Notes: generated by a model not told the origin, from the sequence alone. DNA of 64,000 nucleotides from Pseudonocardia thermophila (GCF_900142365.1 NZ_FRAP01000011.1:62001-126000); one strand, 5' to 3'. Positions 16,900 to 25,680 are shown, counted from the first letter of the stretch. Program-made: numbers and translations.

Positions 16900-16980
16900 A
16901 TCGTCGGACACCGGTATTACCGGTGTCGTTACCGGGCCCCAGGGCGGGTAATGGCCGAGGTAACGGCGCCGCAACAGGGT
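16900..16980. promoter_or_regulatory. Divergent double GTAACG promoter (esterase / amidohydrolase)
   Basis: Minus strand: GTAACG (16932-16927) and GTAATA (16920-16915), nine bases, then GACGAT (16905-16900), and six bases to the GTG at 16893. Plus strand: GTAATG (16948-16953) and GTAACG (16960-16965), nine bases, then CAGGGT (16975-16980), about 110 nt ahead of the ATG at 17091. Inner half-sites are 15 bp apart, so the two arms are separate sites. Confidence 0.6.
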
Positions 16981-17090
16981 GGAGGCCATGGCAGGCACAC
17001 AGGACTGCTAGCCGCGCCCGTACTGGCTCCCGACGAGCCGCGCGCACCACAGGCTCACCGAGTCCAGTGCAGAGAGCACCGAGGAGAATC

Positions 17091-18245
17091 ATGGCCTACG
17101 ACCTGTTCAGTGCCGACGATCACGTGATCGAGCACGGCCGGGTGTGGACGGACCGAGTGTCGGCGAAGTTCCGCGACGTCGCACCGCACGTCATCGAGGA
17201 AGGCGACCGCGAGTACTGGGTCTACGAGGACACGCGCAGCGCTCAGATGGGCCTCAACGCGGTCGCGGGGAAGTCGTCGGACGTGTACACGCCGGACCCG
17301 ATCCGGTTCTCCGACATGCTTCCCGGCTGCTACGACCCCGTGGCGCGGGCCAAGGACATGCTCGACAACGGCATCCGGGCGAGCGTGTGCTTCCCGACCC
17401 TGCCGAAGTTCGGCGGCACCCTGTTCCTGAAGTTCAAGGACAAGGAGCTCGCGGACGAGTGCGTCCGCGCCTACAACGACTTCATCATCGACGAGTGGTG
17501 CGCCGCCGTCCCGGGCATGTTCGTGCCGATGATCATCGGACAGCTGTGGGATCCGCCGGCGATGGCGAAGGAGATCCACCGCTGCGCCGAGAAGGGCGCC
17601 CGGGCGATCAGCTTCCCGGAGAACACGGTGCCGCTCGGTCTGCCGTCGTTCTTCACCGACCACTGGGACCCGTTCTGGCAGGCGGTCACCGAGACCGACA
17701 TGGTGGTCTGCATGCACATCGGGACGAGCGGCGGCCTGCCCTCGCCCTCGCCCGACGCGCCGAACTTCGACGGCCTCGGCCCGGTGACGATCGCGCTGTC
17801 GTCGGTGAACTCGTTCGTGTCGGCCGTGAACCTGTCGATGAGCCCGGTGCCGAACAAGTTCCCGAACATCAAGGTCTGCTACTCGGAGGGCGGCATCGGC
17901 TGGGTGCCCGCGGCGGTCGAGCGCGCCGACCGGCAGTACCTGCGCCACCGCAAGTGGAGCGGCCTCGACCAGCGGCTGCCCAGCGACGTGTTCCGCACCA
18001 ACTACTGGTTCTGCATGATCGAGGAGCCGGTCGGCATCAAGTACCGCTACGACATCGGCGTCGACCGGATCCTGTGGGAGTGCGACTACCCGCACGTCGA
18101 CTCGCCGTGGCCGCACAGCCAGAAGGGCGTCGAGGAGATCATCGGCCCGCTCCCCGCCGAGGAGCGCGAGCTGATCACCTACAAGAACGCCGAGAAGCTG
18201 TTCAAGTGGGAGATGGCGAAGGCACCCACCGCGGTGCCGGCGTGA
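17091..18245 (+). CDS. Amidohydrolase-2 family protein (large actinobacterial type)
   Basis: The 384-residue TIM-barrel protein has a variant N-terminal metal motif (SADDHVIE rather than HxH), MVVCMHIGTSGG in the middle and LWECDYPHVDSPWP near the end, whose Asp is a metal ligand. This subgroup is widespread in Mycobacterium and relatives beside P450 and beta-oxidation genes; its reactions are mostly unassigned, with decarboxylation or hydrolysis expected. ATG at 17091 follows GAGGAG. It is monocistronic: a strong hairpin follows at 18251-18292. Confidence 0.75.
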   Translation: MAYDLFSADDHVIEHGRVWTDRVSAKFRDVAPHVIEEGDREYWVYEDTRSAQMGLNAVAGKSSDVYTPDPIRFSDMLPGCYDPVARAKDMLDNGIRASVCFPTLPKFGGTLFLKFKDKELADECVRAYNDFIIDEWCAAVPGMFVPMIIGQLWDPPAMAKEIHRCAEKGARAISFPENTVPLGLPSFFTDHWDPFWQAVTETDMVVCMHIGTSGGLPSPSPDAPNFDGLGPVTIALSSVNSFVSAVNLSMSPVPNKFPNIKVCYSEGGIGWVPAAVERADRQYLRHRKWSGLDQRLPSDVFRTNYWFCMIEEPVGIKYRYDIGVDRILWECDYPHVDSPWPHSQKGVEEIIGPLPAEERELITYKNAEKLFKWEMAKAPTAVPA

Positions 18246-18250
18246 GCCGC

Positions 18251-18292
18251 GGTGCGGCGGCGGGACCTCGGAGCACACCCCGCCGCCGCACC
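18251..18292 (+). terminator. Hairpin after the amidohydrolase gene
   Basis: Perfect 14-bp arms (GGTGCGGCGGCGGG at 18251-18264 and its complement at 18279-18292) enclose a 14-nt loop, 5 nt after the stop codon. No T-run follows, as is common in GC-rich actinobacteria. Nothing else recognisable lies in 18293-18514. Confidence 0.5.
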
Positions 18293-18514
18293 GGGTGAGG
18301 GCCCCTCGGCACGGGGGACCTCTCGGGAGGGCGGGCACGATCTGCCCGGGTGAGGTCGTGGTGCGAACCGCGGCCCAGCGGCACGGCGGCCGTGGCGGGC
18401 CCCGCGCGACCCCGGGTGGATCGTGCCCGTTTCGTTTTCGCGGTGCGTGGCGCGCACATGGGTCGCGGGCGATGCGTGGCGAAACCGGTTCCGGCGCGGT
18501 GATCGGGGGGTTCG

Positions 18515-19366
18515 ATGCAGGTCCAGGCGAACGGCGGATACATCCACTACGAGGTGGTCGGCGAGGGGCCACCCCTGCTGATGCCGTCCCACGCGAGCAC
18601 GACGCGCTGGCGCGCCGTCGCAGCGGAGTTCGCGGGCGAGTACACGGTGATCGGCGTCGACTTCCGCGATGCCGCCGGGCTGACGCGCTTCCCGCCCGAG
18701 CCGTTCACGATCGAGGACCTCGCCGCGGACTGCCTGGCCGTGCTGCGAGCGCTCGGCTACGAGCGGGCGCACTTCGTCGGGCTCTCCCACTCGGCCCTGG
18801 TCGGCCAGGCGCTGGCGATCGAGCACCCGGAAGGCGTCGACCGCCTCGCACTGACCATGACCACCCCCGGGCACGATGCGCACCGGCCCGACGACCCGCA
18901 GCTGCGAGCGATCGAGGACCAGAAGCTCACCGTGGAGGACGAGGTCGGGGAGGCGCTGCGCCGGGCACAGGCCGGGGATCCCGAGGGCGTGCGGCGCGCG
19001 GCCGAGTTCCTGTACTCGCAGGCTGCGGTCGCCCGCGACCCGAAGCTCGTCGACGCGGGTGTCGAGCAGGTGTTCGGACCGAACTTCGCCCAGCCACCGG
19101 AGGTGCGCGGACGGTTCTGGGCGGTCATCGGCCGGTTCACCTCGCGGGGCCGGCTCGACCGGATCCGGTCCCGGACGCTCGTCGTCACCGGCAGCGGGGA
19201 CCGCCTCGTCCGGCTCGACGACGCGTGGACGCTGTGGCGGCAGATCCCGCAGGCCACGCTCGTCGCGCTCGACGGGGTCGGGCACGACTGGTGGATCGAG
19301 GCTCCGGCGCGGGTGGCTGCGGTCGTGAAGCAGTTCCTGCGGGGGAGCTTCGACGCGGACGCCTGA
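18515..19366 (+). CDS. Alpha/beta hydrolase
   Basis: The 283-residue protein has a standard alpha/beta-hydrolase core with elbow GLSHSAL (nucleophile Ser near residue 90), an Asp in VTGSGDRLV and a terminal His in GVGHDWW. The start GGYIHYEVVGEGPPLL is typical of C-C or ester hydrolases of the MhpC/lactonase type. ATG at 18515 follows a run of G residues. This is the only gene of the left locus without a visible GTAACG promoter; the 222 bp upstream show no clear signal. It converges on the thiolase gene across a large hairpin. Confidence 0.75.
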   Translation: MQVQANGGYIHYEVVGEGPPLLMPSHASTTRWRAVAAEFAGEYTVIGVDFRDAAGLTRFPPEPFTIEDLAADCLAVLRALGYERAHFVGLSHSALVGQALAIEHPEGVDRLALTMTTPGHDAHRPDDPQLRAIEDQKLTVEDEVGEALRRAQAGDPEGVRRAAEFLYSQAAVARDPKLVDAGVEQVFGPNFAQPPEVRGRFWAVIGRFTSRGRLDRIRSRTLVVTGSGDRLVRLDDAWTLWRQIPQATLVALDGVGHDWWIEAPARVAAVVKQFLRGSFDADA

Positions 19367-19383
19367 CCGCACCCAGTCCCTGG

Positions 19384-19440
19384 ACGCAACGAACGGCCCT
19401 TTCGTCCACTCCGAGTGGACGAAAGGGCCGTTCGTTGCGT
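19384..19440. terminator. Bidirectional 28-bp perfect palindrome between convergent genes
   Basis: Left arm 19384-19411 and right arm 19413-19440 are perfectly complementary over 28 bp around a single base; the arms contain GAACGGCCCTTTCGTCC. It lies 17 nt after the hydrolase stop and 26 nt after the thiolase stop, so it can end transcription from both sides. Such AAAGGGCC-centred palindromes look like a family-wide repeated terminator rather than a site unique to this locus; that is from general impression and not tested. Confidence 0.75.
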
Positions 19441-19466
19441 TTCAGCCGGGCCAGCACCCGGCGGGA

Positions 19467-20648
19467 TCAGGCCCGCTCCAGCAGCGTGCCGGTCCCGAGC
19501 CCGCCCCCGCAGCACATGGTCACGAGCCCCAGCCGCCCGCCGGTGCGCTCCAGCTCGTCGACGGCCTTGGCGAGCAGCACGGTGCCGGTGGCGCCGAGGG
19601 GGTGGCCGAGCGCGATGGCGCCGCCGTTGGGGTTCACCTTCGCCGGGTCGGCGTGGGTCTCGGCGAGCCACGCCAGCACGACGGAGGCGAAGGCCTCGTT
19701 GATCTCGACGAGATCGATGTCGTCGATGCTCAACCCGGTGTCGCGGAGGATCTTCTCGGTGGCCACGATCGGCCCGGTCAGCATCAGCACCGGGTCACTG
19801 CCCACGAGCACGGATCGGCGCACGATCGCGCGGGGCCGCAGCCCGAGCTGCTCGGCCCGCCGCCGCGACATCAGCAGCGCGGCGCTCGCCCCGTCGGAGA
19901 TCTGCGACGCGGTGCCGGCCGTGTGCCGGGCCGGCGCACCGCCGGCGCGGGTGATCGGCGTGAGCCCGGCGAGCGCCTCCAGCGTGGTTTCGCGCAGCCC
20001 CTCGTCCCGGTCGACCGTGATGGTGCCGGTGGCGTCGCGGGCCGGCACCTCGATCGGCACGATCTGCCGGTCGAACCGACCCTGCTCCCACGCGGCGATG
20101 GCGAGGTCCTGGGAGCGCTTGCCGAACGCGTCGAGCTGGTCGCGCTCGATGGACCACTTCTCCGCGATGCGCTCGGCGCCCTCGAACTGCGTCGTCGGCT
20201 CGTGGAAACGGGCGTAGCGGCCGCCGCGCGGCGTGCCGTAGTCCGGCTCGCGCGGCACGTTCGACCCGAGCGGGATCCGGCTCATCAGCTCCACCCCGCA
20301 CGCGACGGCGACGTCGGCGATCCCGCTCGCGATCAGCCCGTGCGACAGGGTCACCGCCTCCTGCGACGACCCGCACTGCGTGTTGACGGTGACCGCCGGC
20401 ACCTCCAGCGGCAGGCCCGCCGCGAGCCAGGCGTGCCGGGCCACGTTCGACGCCTGCATCCCCAGCTGGTTCACGCACCCGCCGACCACGTGGTCGACGA
20501 CGTTCGGGTCCAGTCCGGTCCGCTCGACGAGGGCCAGCAGCACGTCGCCGAGCACCTCCGTCGAAGAGGCCGATGCCAGTGCGCCGTTCCGTCTGCCGAT
20601 GGGTGATCGCACGGCGTCGACGATCACGACCTCTTCGGATGCACTCAT
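19467..20648 (-). CDS. Acetyl-CoA acetyltransferase (thiolase)
   Basis: This 393-residue protein is a full catalytic thiolase: nucleophile Cys92 in NTQCGSSQEA, His349 in GHPLGATG and a second acid/base Cys at 379-380 (MCCGGGLG). It releases acetyl- or propionyl-CoA from 3-ketoacyl-CoA, unlike the cysteine-less protein at 1774. ATG at 20648 is only 7 nt downstream of a TAGCGT hexamer, so the message is probably leaderless. It is divergent from the flavin enzyme at 20767 and convergent with the hydrolase at 18515. Confidence 0.9.
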   Translation of the reverse strand: MSASEEVVIVDAVRSPIGRRNGALASASSTEVLGDVLLALVERTGLDPNVVDHVVGGCVNQLGMQASNVARHAWLAAGLPLEVPAVTVNTQCGSSQEAVTLSHGLIASGIADVAVACGVELMSRIPLGSNVPREPDYGTPRGGRYARFHEPTTQFEGAERIAEKWSIERDQLDAFGKRSQDLAIAAWEQGRFDRQIVPIEVPARDATGTITVDRDEGLRETTLEALAGLTPITRAGGAPARHTAGTASQISDGASAALLMSRRRAEQLGLRPRAIVRRSVLVGSDPVLMLTGPIVATEKILRDTGLSIDDIDLVEINEAFASVVLAWLAETHADPAKVNPNGGAIALGHPLGATGTVLLAKAVDELERTGGRLGLVTMCCGGGLGTGTLLERA

Positions 20649-20655
20649 GTGTCCG

Positions 20656-20760
20656 ACGCTATGCGCGTATCCGTTACGCACCCGGTTATCGTTCACCGGA
20701 ATTTCGCGAACGAGGTGTGTGAACGGCGTAACGGCTACCGTAACCGCACGTCCATAGCGT
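20656..20760. promoter_or_regulatory. Divergent double GTAACG promoter (thiolase / LLM oxidoreductase), both probably leaderless
   Basis: Plus strand: GTAACG (20728-20733), GTAACC (20740-20745), nine bases, TAGCGT (20755-20760), six bases, ATG at 20767. Minus strand: ATAACC (20689-20684), GTAACG (20677-20672), ten bases, TAGCGT (20661-20656), seven bases, ATG at 20648. Both arms use the same -10 hexamer and place the start codon where transcription should begin. Confidence 0.7.
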
Positions 20761-20766
20761 GCGGGT

Positions 20767-21972
20767 ATGGACCTAGACCTGCTGTTCGAGATCACCGTGG
20801 CGAAGCCGTGGGAAGGTGGTCTGCACGAGGCTGAGCAAGCCAAGTTCCAGAGCGCCATCGAGCAGGTGAAGCTCGCGGACAAGCTCGGTTTCCGCACGGC
20901 GTGGTTCGTCGAGCACCATTTCCGGGAGGGCCGCTCGCACTGCTCGGCTCCCGAGGTGCTGCTCGGCGCGCTGTCGCAGGTGACCGAGCAGATCCGGCTC
21001 GGTTTCGGCGTCACCCTCATGCCCCACGGCTTCACCCACCCCGTGCGCGTGGCCGAGAAGGTCGCGACGGTCGACGTGCTCAGCGGCGGCCGTGTGGAAT
21101 GGGGCACCGGCCGGTCGACGCCGGGTGAGCAGACCGCGTTCGGCGTGCCGACCGGTGACGTGAGCCGACTGCAGTGGCGCGACGCGGTGCAGTCGGTCGT
21201 GTCGATGTGGGGCAACGACCGCTTCACCTGGGACAGCGAGTACCTCAAGTTCGAGACGCCCCGGCCGGTGCTGCCGAAGCCGGTGCAGTCGCCGCACCCG
21301 CCGGCGTGGACGGCCGCGGTCAGCGAGGGCAGCGCCGCAGCCGCGGGCGAGGCGGGCCTCGGGCTGCTGTCGTTCTCCATCCTGCGCCCGCTCGAGACGA
21401 TGGCCCGGCACATCCGCGAGTACCGCGAGGCCGCGCGCAACCCCAAGCCCATCACCGACGTGACCCTGAACCGCGTGGCGGCGTACACGCTGGTGCACTG
21501 CGCGGAGTCGCGCGACGTCATCGAGGAGCGCAAGGCGTGGGACTCGGTGTGGTGGTGGTACCAGAACCAGGCCGAGCTCGCCCTCGAGTGGGACTTCCCG
21601 AACTACACCCAGGAGCAGAAGGACGCGATCTTCCCGCTGCTGAAGGAGCGGGCGGAGGGCCGCTTCGACGTCCACGACTTCGCCAAGCAGGACATGGTCA
21701 TCGTCGGCGACGTCGACGAGGTCGTCGAGAAGATGAAGCGCTACGCCGACGCCGGCGTCGACCAGCTGATCTGCTACTGCGAGTTCGGGCACCTCTCGCA
21801 CGAGGCGATCATGGAGAACCTCGAGCTGCTGGGCACGAAGGTGCTGCCGAAGATCCGCGACTACGTGCCGAACCCGGACGCGTTCCGGCCCGGTGACGAG
21901 CTGGAGGAGAACTCCGACGTCGCACTCTCGCCCGCGGGGATCACGAGCCGTTTCCGCGGGAAGGACGAGTAG
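20767..21972 (+). CDS. LLM-class flavin-dependent oxidoreductase (luciferase-like)
   Basis: The 401-residue protein is a luciferase-family monooxygenase: TAWFVEHHF, LGFGVTLMPHGF, VATVDVLSGGRVEWGTGR and the C-terminal DVDEVVEKMKRYADAG are all family elements. With reduced flavin and O2 such enzymes hydroxylate or do Baeyer-Villiger insertions. A flavin reductase is not seen next to it. It has no upstream ribosome site; the ATG lies six bases after the -10, so leaderless translation is expected. The LLM-P450-SDR grouping suggests oxidative attack on a hydrocarbon skeleton. Confidence 0.8.
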   Translation: MDLDLLFEITVAKPWEGGLHEAEQAKFQSAIEQVKLADKLGFRTAWFVEHHFREGRSHCSAPEVLLGALSQVTEQIRLGFGVTLMPHGFTHPVRVAEKVATVDVLSGGRVEWGTGRSTPGEQTAFGVPTGDVSRLQWRDAVQSVVSMWGNDRFTWDSEYLKFETPRPVLPKPVQSPHPPAWTAAVSEGSAAAAGEAGLGLLSFSILRPLETMARHIREYREAARNPKPITDVTLNRVAAYTLVHCAESRDVIEERKAWDSVWWWYQNQAELALEWDFPNYTQEQKDAIFPLLKERAEGRFDVHDFAKQDMVIVGDVDEVVEKMKRYADAGVDQLICYCEFGHLSHEAIMENLELLGTKVLPKIRDYVPNPDAFRPGDELEENSDVALSPAGITSRFRGKDE

Positions 21973-21975
21973 TCC

Positions 21976-21992
21976 GGTACGGATTCCGTACC
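21976..21992 (+). other. Small hairpin after the LLM oxidoreductase
   Basis: GGTACGGA and TCCGTACC are complementary with one base between them, 4 nt after the stop codon. It may be a weak terminator separating this gene from the next GTAACG promoter at 22023. Confidence 0.3.
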
Positions 21993-22022
21993 GAGTCCGG
22001 ACGGGTGATCCGGCGACCTCAT

Positions 22023-22055
22023 GTAACGCGTTTCGTAACAGGTCGCCGGAATGCT
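22023..22055 (+). promoter_or_regulatory. GTAACG-type promoter of the SDR-ferredoxin-reductase-P450 operon
   Basis: GTAACG (22023-22028) and GTAACA (22035-22040) repeat with 12-bp period; nine bases later AATGCT (22050-22055) matches the -10 pattern. The leader to the SDR start is about 90 nt and has a GAGGTG ribosome site. Confidence 0.6.
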
Positions 22056-22154
22056 CGGCACACCACCGGGTGCTCCCAGGACGCGGACCCGGGTGCGGGT
22101 TCCGCGGGTGGTGCCCCGGCCCATCTCCTCTTCTCGTGAACCGAGGTGCTCCAC

Positions 22155-22991
22155 GTGCAGGGACGGCTGACCGGGAAGGTCGCCTTCATCACCGGGCTCG
22201 CCCGGGGCCAGGGCCGCGCGCACGCGCTGCGGCTGGCTTCGGAGGGGGCCGACATCGTCGGGCTCGATCTGTGCGCCCAGATCGACACGGTCGACTACCC
22301 GATGAGCACACCCGACGACCTCGCCGAGACCGTGAAGCTCGTCGAGGGCCTGGACCGCAGGATCGTCGCCCGCATCGGCGACGTCCGGGACGCCGAGTCG
22401 ATCCGCTCGGTGGTCCGGTCCGGCCTCGACGAGTTCGGCCGGCTCGACTTCGTGATCGCCAACGCGGGGATCATGCCCATCTGGGGCGAGCACTCCGACA
22501 CGATGGCCGCCTGGCAGGACTGCCTGGACGTGCTGCTGACCGGCGTGCTCAACACGATCGAGGCCACGTATCCGCAGCTGGTGGCGCAGGGCAGCGGCGG
22601 CTCGATCGTGATCACCAGCTCGATGGCCGGCGTCGCGCCGATGATGCGCACCCTCGAGGGCCGCACCCTCGGGCTGCTCGGCTACAGCGCGGCCAAGGCG
22701 GCGCTGGTCAACCTGGCGCAGAACTACGCCAGCATCCTGGCCGCTCACCACATCCGGGTGAACACCGTGCACCCCACCGGTACCCGGACCCCGATGGTGG
22801 TGAACGAGGTGATGGCCAACCACGTCGTGAAGGACCATCCCGACGACCTGAAGGCACTGGTCAACGCGATGCCGGTGGACATGGTCGAGCCCGAGGACAT
22901 CGCCGCGGCGGTCGCGTGGCTGTGCTCGGACGACTCGCGCTACTTCACCGGCAGCTCCCTGCGCATCGACGCCGGTGCCAGCTTGCGATGA
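22155..22991 (+). CDS. Mycofactocin-coupled SDR family oxidoreductase
   Basis: The 278-residue SDR has the hallmarks of the mycofactocin-dependent group: GKVAFITGLARGQGRAHALRLA at the N-terminus (catalytic frame), an acidic VGLDLCAQIDTVDYPMSTP loop insert after the second strand, and DLAETVKLVE. Catalytic residues are Ser155, Tyr177 and Lys181. Such enzymes keep NAD bound and pass electrons to the peptide-derived cofactor mycofactocin instead of free NAD. GTG at 22155 follows GAGGTG; GTG at 22146 is an alternative. It is first in an operon with ferredoxin, reductase and P450, so it probably oxidises the alcohol made by the P450. Confidence 0.85.
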   Translation: MQGRLTGKVAFITGLARGQGRAHALRLASEGADIVGLDLCAQIDTVDYPMSTPDDLAETVKLVEGLDRRIVARIGDVRDAESIRSVVRSGLDEFGRLDFVIANAGIMPIWGEHSDTMAAWQDCLDVLLTGVLNTIEATYPQLVAQGSGGSIVITSSMAGVAPMMRTLEGRTLGLLGYSAAKAALVNLAQNYASILAAHHIRVNTVHPTGTRTPMVVNEVMANHVVKDHPDDLKALVNAMPVDMVEPEDIAAAVAWLCSDDSRYFTGSSLRIDAGASLR

Positions 22992-23002
22992 CGGAGAGAC
23001 CG

Positions 23003-23200
23003 ATGAAGATCAGTGTGGATCGCGACCGCTGCGAGGGCTACGGGGTCTGCGCCGAGGTCGCCCCCGACCTGCTGCACCTCGACGACGACGGCGAGCTCGT
23101 GGTCGATGTCGAGGACCTCACCCCGGAGCAGACCGAGACCGCGGCGTCGGCCGCCCGGGTCTGCCCGGTGGCCGCGCTGAGCCTCCGCGATGCCGGCTGA
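23003..23200 (+). CDS. [3Fe-4S] ferredoxin
   Basis: The 65-residue protein has RCEGYGVCAEVAPDLL and a later RVCPVAAL, giving three cysteines and the missing fourth ligand expected for a single [3Fe-4S] cluster. These small acidic ferredoxins feed electrons to actinobacterial P450s. ATG at 23003 follows GGAGAG; ATG at 22988 overlapping the SDR stop is also possible. It lies between the SDR and the ferredoxin reductase, two genes before the P450, and is most likely its redox partner. Confidence 0.85.
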   Translation: MKISVDRDRCEGYGVCAEVAPDLLHLDDDGELVVDVEDLTPEQTETAASAARVCPVAALSLRDAG

Positions 23201-24344
23201 CGCGCTGCGCCACGTCGCGGTCGTCGGCGCCTCGCTCGCGGGCACGGTCCTGGCCGACGCGCTGCGCCGCAACGGCTTCGACGGCCGGATCACGCTGATC
23301 GGCGGCGAAGCGAGCCCGGCCTACAGCAGGCCCGCGCTCTCGAAGGGGGTCCTGACCGGCAAGGAGCAGCTCGACGACATCCTGCTGCACCCGTTGGGCT
23401 CCGACGTCGAGCAGCGGCTGGGCACGCACGTCGTCTCGGTCGATCTCGACGCTCGTCGGCTCGTCCTCGACGACGGCGACGAGATCGCCTTCGACGGCCT
23501 CGCGATCACGACGGGCGCGCGGGCGCGTCGGCTCGCCGATCTGGGCGCGGCCGAACCGGGTGCCAGGGAGACGACGTTCCGCGACATCCTCGACGCCCGC
23601 CGGCTGGGCGGCGAGCTGGACCGGGCCCGTCGCGTAGTGATCGTCGGCGCCGGCATCCTCGGCATGGAGCTGGCCTCGGCGTGCGTCGACCGCGGCGCCG
23701 AGGTGATCCTGATCGACCAGCAGCCTCCGCTGCGCGCGCAGCTCGGCGAGTTCCTGGCGGACCTCGCCGTCGCAGCGGCGCTGGAGCGGGGCGTCCGGTT
23801 CGTGCAGGACGCATCGGTGCGCATCCGCGGCCGCGAGACCCCCGTCGTCGAGCTGGGCGACGGGCGCCGGTTCGAGGGCGACGTCGTGATCAGCGCAGTG
23901 GGTTGCCTGCCGAACGTCGAATGGCTCGCCGGCACCCACCTCGACACGGCCGGCGGGGTCCGCGTCGACAGCCGGGGCCGGGCCGGGGGGAACGTCGTCG
24001 CCGCTGGGGACGTGGCCGCATACCCGTCCGGTTCGGGGCACCGCCGCACACCGCTGTGGAACAGCGCGATGGAGCAAGCCCGGACCGCGGCCGCGGCGCT
24101 GCTGCGCGGCGACGAAGCGCCGCCGCTGATCCCGCCCGAGTACTTCTGGACCGAGCAGTTCGGACTGGCGATCAAGGCGTGCGGAACGCTGCCGCCCGCC
24201 GGGCAGCCGATCTACCTCGAGGGCGGGCCCGGCGCGTCCGAGTTGCTGCTGCAGTGGCGGTCCGGGGATGTCCCCACCACCGCGGTCGCGGTGAACACCC
24301 GAGTTCCCGTCAAGAAGTTGCGAGCCCTGTCCCGGAGGGCGTGA
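23190..24344 (+). CDS. NAD(P)H:ferredoxin reductase, FAD-dependent (P450 electron supply)
   Basis: The 384-residue flavoprotein has two Rossmann motifs, VVGASLAGTVLADAL near residue 11 for FAD and VIVGAGILGMELAS near 150 for NAD(P)H, plus the GDVAAYPSG FAD site. YSRPALSKGVL is characteristic of the putidaredoxin-reductase-like family. It reduces the ferredoxin encoded just upstream, overlapping its gene by 11 nt. The P450 follows 18 nt later with an AGGAGGG ribosome site. Confidence 0.85.
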   Translation: MPADALRHVAVVGASLAGTVLADALRRNGFDGRITLIGGEASPAYSRPALSKGVLTGKEQLDDILLHPLGSDVEQRLGTHVVSVDLDARRLVLDDGDEIAFDGLAITTGARARRLADLGAAEPGARETTFRDILDARRLGGELDRARRVVIVGAGILGMELASACVDRGAEVILIDQQPPLRAQLGEFLADLAVAAALERGVRFVQDASVRIRGRETPVVELGDGRRFEGDVVISAVGCLPNVEWLAGTHLDTAGGVRVDSRGRAGGNVVAAGDVAAYPSGSGHRRTPLWNSAMEQARTAAAALLRGDEAPPLIPPEYFWTEQFGLAIKACGTLPPAGQPIYLEGGPGASELLLQWRSGDVPTTAVAVNTRVPVKKLRALSRRA

Positions 24345-24362
24345 CACCACGAGGAGGGACCG

Positions 24363-25544
24363 ATGACGATCGCCTCAGCACCGCCCCACAGCGACGTCGA
24401 CCTGTTCAGCGACGAGGTCCTGCTCGACCCGTACCCCGTGTACGCGCGGCTGCGGGAGATGGGGGCCGCCGTACGCCTCGACGCGCTCGACCGGGTCTGG
24501 GCACTGACCCGCTACGACCACATCCGGGCCGCCGACGGGGACTGGCAGACCTTCTCGTCCGACGCCTCGGTCGGGCTCAACGAGGTGATCAACGCCCGGC
24601 TGGTGGGCAGCATCCTGGGCAGCGACCCGCCGTGGCACGACAAGCTGCGCGCGGTGCTCATGGCCCAGTTGTCACCGCGCTCCATCCGCCGGATCACCGA
24701 CTACGTCGAAGAGGCCGCGGACCGGCTCGTGGACTCCCTGGTCGAACGCGGACGCTTCGACGCGGTCCCGGACCTCGCCACGGTGCTGCCGCTGACGGTG
24801 GTGTTCGACCTCATCGGGCTGCCCGAGAGCGGGCGCGGCAACATGATCCGCTGGGCCGACGCCATGTTCACGATCTTCGGGCCGCTGAACGACCGCACCC
24901 GCGCCGGCGTGCAGATCATCCCGGAGATGTACGAGTGGCTCGGCACCCTGCAGGCCGAGGACCTGCGCCCGGGCAGCATGGGCCGATCCATCTTCGACGT
25001 CGCCGGCGAGCAGGGCTTCGATCACCACCAGTGCGTGAAGCTCCTGGCCACCTACGTCACGGCCGGGATGGACACCACGATCAACGCGATCTCGAACGCG
25101 GTGGCGCTGTTTGCCGAGCACCCGGACCAGTGGGACGCCGTGCGCGCCGACCCCGGTCTCATCCCGAGCGCCTTCAACGAGGTGCTCCGCTACGAGTCGC
25201 CGGTCCTGGCGTTCGCCCGCCGGGTCACCCGCGACGTCGTCATCGACGGCGTCGAGGTGCCGGGCGGGGACCAGGTCGTGCTGCTGTTCGGCTCCGGCAA
25301 CCGCGACGAGCGCCACTACCCGGACCCGGACCGCTTCGACGTCCGCCGCAACCCCGTCGACCACCTGTCCTTCGGCTACGGCATCCACACCTGCGCCGGG
25401 CAGGCCCTGGCGCGGATCGAGGGACACGCGATCCTGCGGGCGCTGTCCGAGCGCATCCGCCGGTTCCACACCGGCGAGCCGAAGCGGCACCTGAACAACG
25501 TCGTGCGCGGGTTGGAGTCGCTGCCCGTCGAGATCGAGACCTGA
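24363..25544 (+). CDS. Cytochrome P450
   Basis: The 393-residue P450 has the I-helix TAGMDTT for oxygen activation, the K-helix EVLRYES (ExxR), and the haem loop FGYGIHTCAGQALAR with axial Cys344. The tail (HLNNVVRGLESLPVEIE) and the GQxLARxEG segment recall P450s that oxidise small carboxylic or aromatic acids such as the CYP199/203 groups, but the family cannot be fixed by eye. It closes a self-sufficient operon: dehydrogenase, ferredoxin, reductase, P450. A terminator with a T-rich tail follows. Confidence 0.9.
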   Translation: MTIASAPPHSDVDLFSDEVLLDPYPVYARLREMGAAVRLDALDRVWALTRYDHIRAADGDWQTFSSDASVGLNEVINARLVGSILGSDPPWHDKLRAVLMAQLSPRSIRRITDYVEEAADRLVDSLVERGRFDAVPDLATVLPLTVVFDLIGLPESGRGNMIRWADAMFTIFGPLNDRTRAGVQIIPEMYEWLGTLQAEDLRPGSMGRSIFDVAGEQGFDHHQCVKLLATYVTAGMDTTINAISNAVALFAEHPDQWDAVRADPGLIPSAFNEVLRYESPVLAFARRVTRDVVIDGVEVPGGDQVVLLFGSGNRDERHYPDPDRFDVRRNPVDHLSFGYGIHTCAGQALARIEGHAILRALSERIRRFHTGEPKRHLNNVVRGLESLPVEIET

Positions 25545-25563
25545 CCGGGGCGGGAGACGGATC

Positions 25564-25606
25564 AGCCGGTGCAGCCGTGCGGGGCTGCACCGGCTTCTTC
25601 CTTTCC
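25564..25606 (+). terminator. Intrinsic terminator after the P450 operon
   Basis: AGCCGGTGCAGCC (25564-25576) pairs with its complement at 25583-25595 over 13 bp with a 6-nt loop. It is followed by TCTTCCTTTCC, the clearest T-rich tail of any hairpin in the window. Confidence 0.75.
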
Positions 25607-25680
25607 CGGGGCTTTTCGGGGCGGCTTCTGCCGGTTCGCGGATCAGTACCGGGATCCGGTGCGAGGCCGCTGCGCAGAGA

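Noticed and set aside
16894..16998. Upstream extension of the esterase gene to 16998
   Set aside because: It would place the start in front of its own promoter repeat and adds 35 residues without family similarity.
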